From: Candidatus Cloacimonadota bacterium | GTDB lineage: Bacteria; Cloacimonadota; Cloacimonadia; JGIOTU-2 | DNA: 36,877 bases | Direction: 5' to 3' | Assembly (NCBI GenBank): GCA_016932035.1 | Contig: JAFGDR010000029.1 | Coordinates: forward strand, 1 to 36,877 | Shown: in pieces, positions 32,836 through 36,877 of the stretch | How positions within the stretch are numbered: position 1 is the stretch's first letter | Layout: each line of letters starts with the position of its first letter | Position numbers and translations under genes: made by a program | Notes under the pieces: model-generated | What the model was told of the DNA's origin: nothing | Seen by the model: only the letters and a program-made list of their open reading frames with translations | The model's database searches: none

Positions 32836-33987
32836 TTACTTTGAGTCCAGAATTTTGCATTCAGTTAAAAATGGCGAATTGAATTCTGTAACATCTCCTG
32901 CTTTCTTTCCGGGAACAGGAAACAAACGTGCAGAAAGTGGTTTGTCCAATTTCATACTCAAGCTTGCGACGTCAAAGAGGATGTTTTCCAGTTCCTGTGC
33001 TGATATATCTCCCGGAAGAGGAATACAGTCCAGTCCTGTTCCGCAGACAGCAGAATATGCAAGAAGTTTTTGAACATCGACAAGACCTTGCCCACAACGA
33101 GCTGCGAGTCCAACATCTTCGAGCACCGGCAGCATAAGCCCGTTATATCCACACTTACGGATCGGGAGCGATTTCAATACACCAGTTACCATTGCAGCAA
33201 TTGAGAGTGTGCCCGGCTCACCAAATCTGTTCATGCCGAGTTTTTCGAATCCAAATGCAATACTTTCATTTTCTTCGAGTGATGGTGCCACAGAAACATC
33301 GATACCTTTGAAGCCAACACCCGTATCGTCTTCGATCATGATGCCGATTTCCTCAAGTGGTTTTAGTTCTGAAATATATAATTTCCTGAGATTTTCCCGT
33401 GCTTCATGGAAGGAATGACTCACCTCGAACGCTCTATTAACAAGGTCGCTGCATTCCAGCCCGAGCGTAAAACAGTTTTTCCAGACATGGTAACTTGCAG
33501 GATAAAAAGGAATATCCGGCGGACAATTCGCAATAGCTGCAAATCGGAAGTTGCCGTAACCCTGCTCCGTTTCTCTGGATATTTTCGTGATAACCTTCGC
33601 TGCCTGCTTGAGCCCCTCCGCATTAAAGCCCGTAATATCATCGACCATCGTAATAGTGGTGGAAACACCTTTTGTATTCTTGATGATATCGGGGATCATT
33701 CCCATATATGCTGACTCTTTAACAGTACCGATACTTGTAAATTCGATTCCTTCGTCAGAACAAATCTTTTCGAAGTTCTGAATAGTACGGATAATCTCAT
33801 CTTTATCTAAATGTCCGAGAAATTCAGACCAGGAATTCGTTGTAATACGAGGTTCCTGGACCTCATAGCCCTGTCCTTCAAAGATTTTACGAGCATTATT
33901 ATTAAATGCTGCAGCATCTTTTACCACATGTTCGTCTATAGGATATGAAAGCGTCATTCCATGAGTTATTGTTCGTATTTTCATCAT
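32836..33987 (-). CDS. DUF711 family protein
   Basis: This 383-residue protein of the DUF711 (PFL-related) family reads MKIRTITHGMTLSYPIDE, VQEPRITTNSW, RFAAIANCPPDIPFYPASYH, GVGFKGIDVSVAPS, RCGYNGLMLPVLEDVGLAAR and YSAVCGTGLDCIPLPGDIS. Relatives have a fold related to pyruvate formate-lyase and are found mainly in anaerobes and archaea. The reaction is unknown. The first ATG overlaps the CCA-type gene stop by 4 bases; a second ATG follows directly. Confidence 0.85.
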   Translation of the reverse strand: MMKIRTITHGMTLSYPIDEHVVKDAAAFNNNARKIFEGQGYEVQEPRITTNSWSEFLGHLDKDEIIRTIQNFEKICSDEGIEFTSIGTVKESAYMGMIPDIIKNTKGVSTTITMVDDITGFNAEGLKQAAKVITKISRETEQGYGNFRFAAIANCPPDIPFYPASYHVWKNCFTLGLECSDLVNRAFEVSHSFHEARENLRKLYISELKPLEEIGIMIEDDTGVGFKGIDVSVAPSLEENESIAFGFEKLGMNRFGEPGTLSIAAMVTGVLKSLPIRKCGYNGLMLPVLEDVGLAARCGQGLVDVQKLLAYSAVCGTGLDCIPLPGDISAQELENILFDVASLSMKLDKPLSARLFPVPGKKAGDVTEFNSPFLTECKILDSK

Positions 33988-35492
33988 TTTTCCTTGAGTA
34001 ATTGCTGAAGACGTCGAAGTGCATCTTCCGATGAGATCTGCATCCTGATATATTCCAGAATATCCTGTCGCGCATACTCTTTGTCATCTCGGAGCTGGTT
34101 TGCCACCTTAATGATACTGCCAAAAATCGGATCGGGGCTAAACCCTAATGCGATCAGATCTTTACCTTCGATAACATTTTCCGGCTTGTCCCGGTCAACA
34201 TTAAGCTGCTGAGACCGTTCGATGAGCCACTGTCCGGATTTGAAATTAGTATCATGGTCCCGCAGACGAGTGCCTTTGCCAAGATAATCAGCTTCTGATA
34301 CAAGCGTGAGTTCGTATATCGTTGCAGGATAGAGCCGTCGTGCCAGTCTCCTGATAGCGCCATCGGTAATCTTTTCTTTCTTCTGAAATTCCGCTTTATA
34401 AAACGAGAATGGCGCAAGATGATTCTTCACAAGGGGAATTACTTTCTCTTTTGTGTCATTATCCACACCTATTCTGTTAAGAAATTCACGGGTTGGCACT
34501 TCTCCTTCGGATTCATGCTCTGGTGTGGAGATGCGGTCATCTGCTTTTATGGTCGTTGAGGGTTTCCCAAAATCATGGCAAAGAATACTGAGCATGATAA
34601 CAAATGCTTCTCGAACCCGCATCCGCTCGCGGTGTATGATCTGTGCTCCGGCATTCAGGCAAAGGAGCGTATGTATCCACGCATTTCCTTCAGGATGCCA
34701 GAGAGAGTCCTGTTCGGTCCTGTTCAATTCAAAAAGCTCGCTATGATATCTTTCTATAATTCCAAGATCCAGCATGGTCTTTAATCCCAGGGAGGGTTTC
34801 ATTGATTTGAGCAGCAATTTTTTCCACTCCATCTGAATGCGTTCCTTTGGAAGCTCTGAAAGGCATGGCACCATTTTTTTCATTAAAGAAAAACTCTTCA
34901 GTTCGACGACAAGATCAAAGCGTGCAATGAATTGAACACCTCTCATCACACGGAGGGGATCCTCTCCAAATGTCTTCTCATCGACCACTCGAAGCACCCG
35001 TTTTTCAAGATCTGCAAGCCCGTGGAACGGGTCGATGAGTACTTCTGTAACAGGATCATACATCATGGCATTAATAGTGAAGTCCCTTCTGCGGACTGCT
35101 TCTTTGATATCCATAAAAGGATCGGTATCAACTGCAAATCCCCTGTGCCCTTCACCAACCTTAGAATCCTTTCTGGGAAGAGAGAAATCTATCTCCAATG
35201 TACCGTCATAATATTTCAGCACCCCAAAAGATTTGCCCACCTCCATGACCTTGCCGTACTTTTCTACAATTTCCTGAATCGTATCCGGCTGCATGCCATA
35301 CACTTCGATATCCAGGTCCTTTGTGGGCTTTTTCCCCAGCAGCATATCACGTACACTGCCGCCGACCAGAAATGCCTTGCCGCCCTGTCCGTCTATTTCT
35401 CTGACAATATCAATAACGGTCTGCGGAATAGTAGAAAGTGCCGGTGTGAAAAAGCGTGGTATTTTCTTGATATAGGAATTCGGTATCTTCAT
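33984..35492 (-). CDS. CCA tRNA nucleotidyltransferase / poly(A) polymerase-like protein with HD domain
   Basis: This 502-residue class II nucleotidyltransferase has FLVGGSVRDMLLG (41-53) with the catalytic DxD at Asp59 and Asp61 (KDLDIEVYG). The RRDFTINAMMYDP motif (about 134-146), ERIQMEWKKLL and an HD phosphohydrolase domain (CHDFGKPSTT, about 290-300) follow. HD-bearing members add CCA to tRNA 3' ends and trim cyclic phosphates. Length is greater than the E. coli enzyme (412). Poly(A) polymerases share the head domain, so specificity is not certain. It overlaps both neighbours by 4 bases (ATGA). Confidence 0.88.
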   Translation of the reverse strand: MKIPNSYIKKIPRFFTPALSTIPQTVIDIVREIDGQGGKAFLVGGSVRDMLLGKKPTKDLDIEVYGMQPDTIQEIVEKYGKVMEVGKSFGVLKYYDGTLEIDFSLPRKDSKVGEGHRGFAVDTDPFMDIKEAVRRRDFTINAMMYDPVTEVLIDPFHGLADLEKRVLRVVDEKTFGEDPLRVMRGVQFIARFDLVVELKSFSLMKKMVPCLSELPKERIQMEWKKLLLKSMKPSLGLKTMLDLGIIERYHSELFELNRTEQDSLWHPEGNAWIHTLLCLNAGAQIIHRERMRVREAFVIMLSILCHDFGKPSTTIKADDRISTPEHESEGEVPTREFLNRIGVDNDTKEKVIPLVKNHLAPFSFYKAEFQKKEKITDGAIRRLARRLYPATIYELTLVSEADYLGKGTRLRDHDTNFKSGQWLIERSQQLNVDRDKPENVIEGKDLIALGFSPDPIFGSIIKVANQLRDDKEYARQDILEYIRMQISSEDALRRLQQLLKEK

Positions 35493-36337
35493 GGATTCAA
35501 TTCTAATCTTTCTTTCTTCATTTGTAAAGCCAGTTTGTACACCCGATTTCTCGAGAGTTTATGCTCCTGAGCCAACTCCCTGGCAGCACTGCTTACAGAT
35601 TTATTATGATGAAATTCCTCTGTGATAAGTTCTCGAAGCTCTTCATCAGAAAGGACTTGCTCCTTCGCGCCCTCCACAACGATTACAAACTCGCCTTTCA
35701 GTGTTATTTCGTTAAAATTCTCAACGAAATGCGAAAGCTTTCCGCGATAATGTGTTTCAAACTTTTTTGATATTTCTCTGGCAATGCAGATTTGCCTATC
35801 TTTCAGGTATTTGATTAATTCTGCCAGTGTTTCATGCAAACGATGCGGCGCTTCGTAAAAAATTAGCGTATCCTGATTATTCTCAAGATTTTGCAAGAAC
35901 TCTCTGCGCTCGGATTGTTTCTCCGGGAGAAATCCAACAAAATAAAATTTCTCCGTATAAAGACCGGAAGATACAAGCGCGGGAATGAGTGCGGTCGCTC
36001 CCGGAAGTGTTATTACTTCTATTTCCTGTGCAATCGCTTCTTTGATGAGAATACCTGCCGGATCAGATATACCGGGAGTGCCTGCATCGGAGATGATGGC
36101 AATATCTTCACCATTTTGCAACTTCTCAATGAACTCATCAAGGCGTGCTCGCTCATTGAATTTGTGATAACTCACCAGAGGTGTCGTAATATTATAATGA
36201 TCGAGCAAAACCCGCGAAGTGCGCGTATCCTCAGCGCCGATAAGTACTACTTTCTGTAAGATTTCAACTGCCCGGTAAGTCATGTCGCCGAGATTGCCAA
36301 TGGGTGTAGGCACAATATAGAGTGATCCGTTTTTCAT
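35489..36337 (-). CDS. rsmI: 16S rRNA (cytidine 1402-2'-O) methyltransferase
   Basis: RsmI methylates the ribose of C1402 in the 16S decoding centre. SLYIVPTPIGNLGDMTYRAVEIL at the N-terminus, AEDTRTSRVLLDHY, SDAGTPGISDPAG and LPGATALIPALVSSG are diagnostic of the tetrapyrrole-methylase fold. The C-terminal helices are usual. I take ATG 36337 (282 residues) because the family starts close to the LYIV strand. A TTG at 36355 would add six residues. It overlaps the CCA-type gene by 4 bases. Confidence 0.93.
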   Translation of the reverse strand: MKNGSLYIVPTPIGNLGDMTYRAVEILQKVVLIGAEDTRTSRVLLDHYNITTPLVSYHKFNERARLDEFIEKLQNGEDIAIISDAGTPGISDPAGILIKEAIAQEIEVITLPGATALIPALVSSGLYTEKFYFVGFLPEKQSERREFLQNLENNQDTLIFYEAPHRLHETLAELIKYLKDRQICIAREISKKFETHYRGKLSHFVENFNEITLKGEFVIVVEGAKEQVLSDEELRELITEEFHHNKSVSSAARELAQEHKLSRNRVYKLALQMKKERLELNP

Positions 36338-36355
36338 GATAGAGAAGTGTTTCAA

Positions 36356-36400
36356 ACCATAAAATTTCTGGCAATATTTTTATGAAAGAAGAAGAGAGAA
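36356..36400. other. Short spacer upstream of rsmI
   Basis: AT-rich spacer between the divergent rsmI and antitoxin genes. No clear promoter box for rsmI was found. Confidence 0.3.
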
Positions 36401-36401
36401 G

Positions 36402-36422
36402 TCAGAATTCAGAATTCAGAAT
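36402..36422. repeat. Perfect 7-base tandem repeat TCAGAAT, three units
   Basis: Three identical head-to-tail copies lie between rsmI and the toxin-antitoxin module, outside any supported gene. The copies also form overlapping GAATTC palindromes. Confidence 0.8.
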
Positions 36423-36456
36423 TTGTTATTATCTTTTTTAACTACATGTAAAAAAC

Positions 36457-36485
36457 TTGACCTGCCGTACGCCATTGCGTACTTT
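36457..36485 (+). promoter_or_regulatory. Toxin-antitoxin promoter with operator-like inverted repeat
   Basis: TTGACC (36457-36462) and TACTTT (36480-36485) are separated by exactly 17 bases. The perfect inverted repeat GTACGC-CATT-GCGTAC (36467-36482) fills the spacer and overlaps the -10. YefM-type antitoxins bind palindromes with a GTAC core to repress their own operon, so this is the likely operator (inference). Confidence 0.65.
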
Positions 36486-36510
36486 TGTGAAAAATATTTC
36501 GAGGTGCTCT

Positions 36511-36753
36511 ATGCCAACATTATCAGCAACAGATGCGCGTGCAAAACTGTATCGCCTTATTGATCAAACGCATTCCTCTCACGAGCCGATCGTGATCACG
36601 GGCAAACGGGGCAATGCAGTTCTCATCTCCGAGGATGATTGGCGTGCTGTTCAGGAAACTCTGTACATTCTAAATATACCTGGCATGAAAGACTCTATCA
36701 AAGAAGGGTTAGCCACACCGATAGATGAGTGCGATGAGGAAATCGATTGGTGA
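36511..36753 (+). CDS. YefM/Phd-family antitoxin
   Basis: This 80-residue protein reads MPTLSATDARAKLYRLIDQTHSSHEPIVITGKRGNAVLISEDDW, the Phd/YefM DNA-binding dimer domain. The acidic C-terminal tail (EGLATPIDECDEEIDW) would wrap the toxin. The start ATG has GAGG upstream; an in-frame TTG at 36457 lies inside the -35 box and is rejected. The stop overlaps the toxin start by 4 bases (GTGA). Confidence 0.9.
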   Translation: MPTLSATDARAKLYRLIDQTHSSHEPIVITGKRGNAVLISEDDWRAVQETLYILNIPGMKDSIKEGLATPIDECDEEIDW

Positions 36754-36877
36754 ACTGGCGAATCGTTTTTACAAAACAGGCACAAAAGGATGCAAAAAAA
36801 ATAGCTCTTTCGGGACTGAAAAATAAAGCTGAAACTCTTATTGAAATACTTCGTGAAAATCCATATTGTAAACAGCC
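36750..36877 (+). CDS. YoeB/Txe-family toxin (3' end beyond window)
   Basis: The visible 42 residues start at GTG 36750: MNWRIVFTKQAQKDAKKIALSGLKNKAETLIEILRENPY. This matches the N-terminal half of YoeB/Txe, ribosome-dependent endoribonucleases of the RelE fold. The catalytic C-terminal residues are outside the window. The four-base overlap with the antitoxin gene implies coupled translation. Confidence 0.88.
   Translation, partial: MNWRIVFTKQAQKDAKKIALSGLKNKAETLIEILRENPYCKQ

Noticed and set aside
36457-36510. N-terminal extension of the antitoxin from TTG 36457
   Set aside because: The codons cover the -35, operator and -10. The family starts at ATG 36511, which has GAGG upstream.

Overview
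The window looks like chromosomal DNA of a moderately AT-rich Gram-negative bacterium. Several lipoproteins with clear lipoboxes, an OmpW/Wzi-like outer-membrane barrel, a capsule-type polysaccharide co-polymerase with a tyrosine-kinase domain, an MsbA-like exporter and Bat-type von Willebrand proteins suggest the Fibrobacteres-Chlorobi-Bacteroidetes (FCB) superphylum. A Cloacimonadota-like lineage is my best guess from gene content alone. No rRNA, tRNA or CRISPR array was found.

Region 1 (1-12823, all + strand) is one tightly packed run. It opens with envelope genes: the tail of a lipoprotein, an SLBB-domain exporter component and a Wzc-like tyrosine kinase ending in a run of tyrosines. The kinase overlaps ispE by 59 bases. 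Housekeeping genes follow: prs, rplY, pth, rpsF-ssb-rpsR, a DUF2232 membrane protein, rplI, an unknown membrane protein, a DciA-like DUF721 protein, rpe and ffh. The run ends with a half-length asparaginase-like protein and a rhodanese lipoprotein. The rpsF leader carries a hairpin that fits the S6:S18 autoregulatory RNA.

Region 2 (13062-21490, all - strand) holds a DUF58/BatA pair, a GNAT-like protein abutting a divergent PlsY-like protein, an MsbA-like ABC exporter and a Wzi-like outer-membrane protein. Read in the direction of transcription, it runs from the barrel to DUF58.

Region 3 (21596-27343, + strand) carries an Eis-like acetyltransferase, a DUF362/ferredoxin protein, a large SurA/PpiC-type foldase lipoprotein closed by a clear rho-independent terminator, and a solitary sugar-importer-type ATPase.

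Region 4 (27344-30512) is the most interesting part. It is a small, apparently decaying integron. A 48-residue C-terminal remnant of an integron-type tyrosine recombinase lies on the same strand as two gene cassettes. A 39-base near-perfect palindrome and a GTTAGCGGC crossover site follow it. Cassette 1 encodes a DUF6994-like protein and ends in an attC site of about 138 bp. Cassette 2 encodes a lipoprotein serine hydrolase of the class C beta-lactamase family with TPR repeats and ends in an attC site of about 70 bp. Both attC sites have the extrahelical base in the L'' arm. In each cassette the R'' box is the exact 9-base complement of that cassette's own first bases, which is the mark of insertion as a circle. 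The cassettes are visibly AT-richer than their surroundings.

Region 5 (30513-36337, - strand) contains a ROK-family protein, a GAF-domain methionine sulfoxide reductase, an AhpD-like CxxC protein, a DUF3795 protein, a DUF711 protein, a CCA-adding-type nucleotidyltransferase with an HD domain, and rsmI. Most neighbours overlap by a few bases or are separated by very short gaps. Region 6 (36402-36877, + strand) is a YefM/YoeB-type toxin-antitoxin pair cut by the window end, with an inverted repeat lying between its -35 and -10 boxes.

Short degenerate tandem repeats of 7-9 bases (near 12996, 23865, 27345 and 36402) sit in four gene-boundary gaps. Two of them lie at the edges of the accessory segments.
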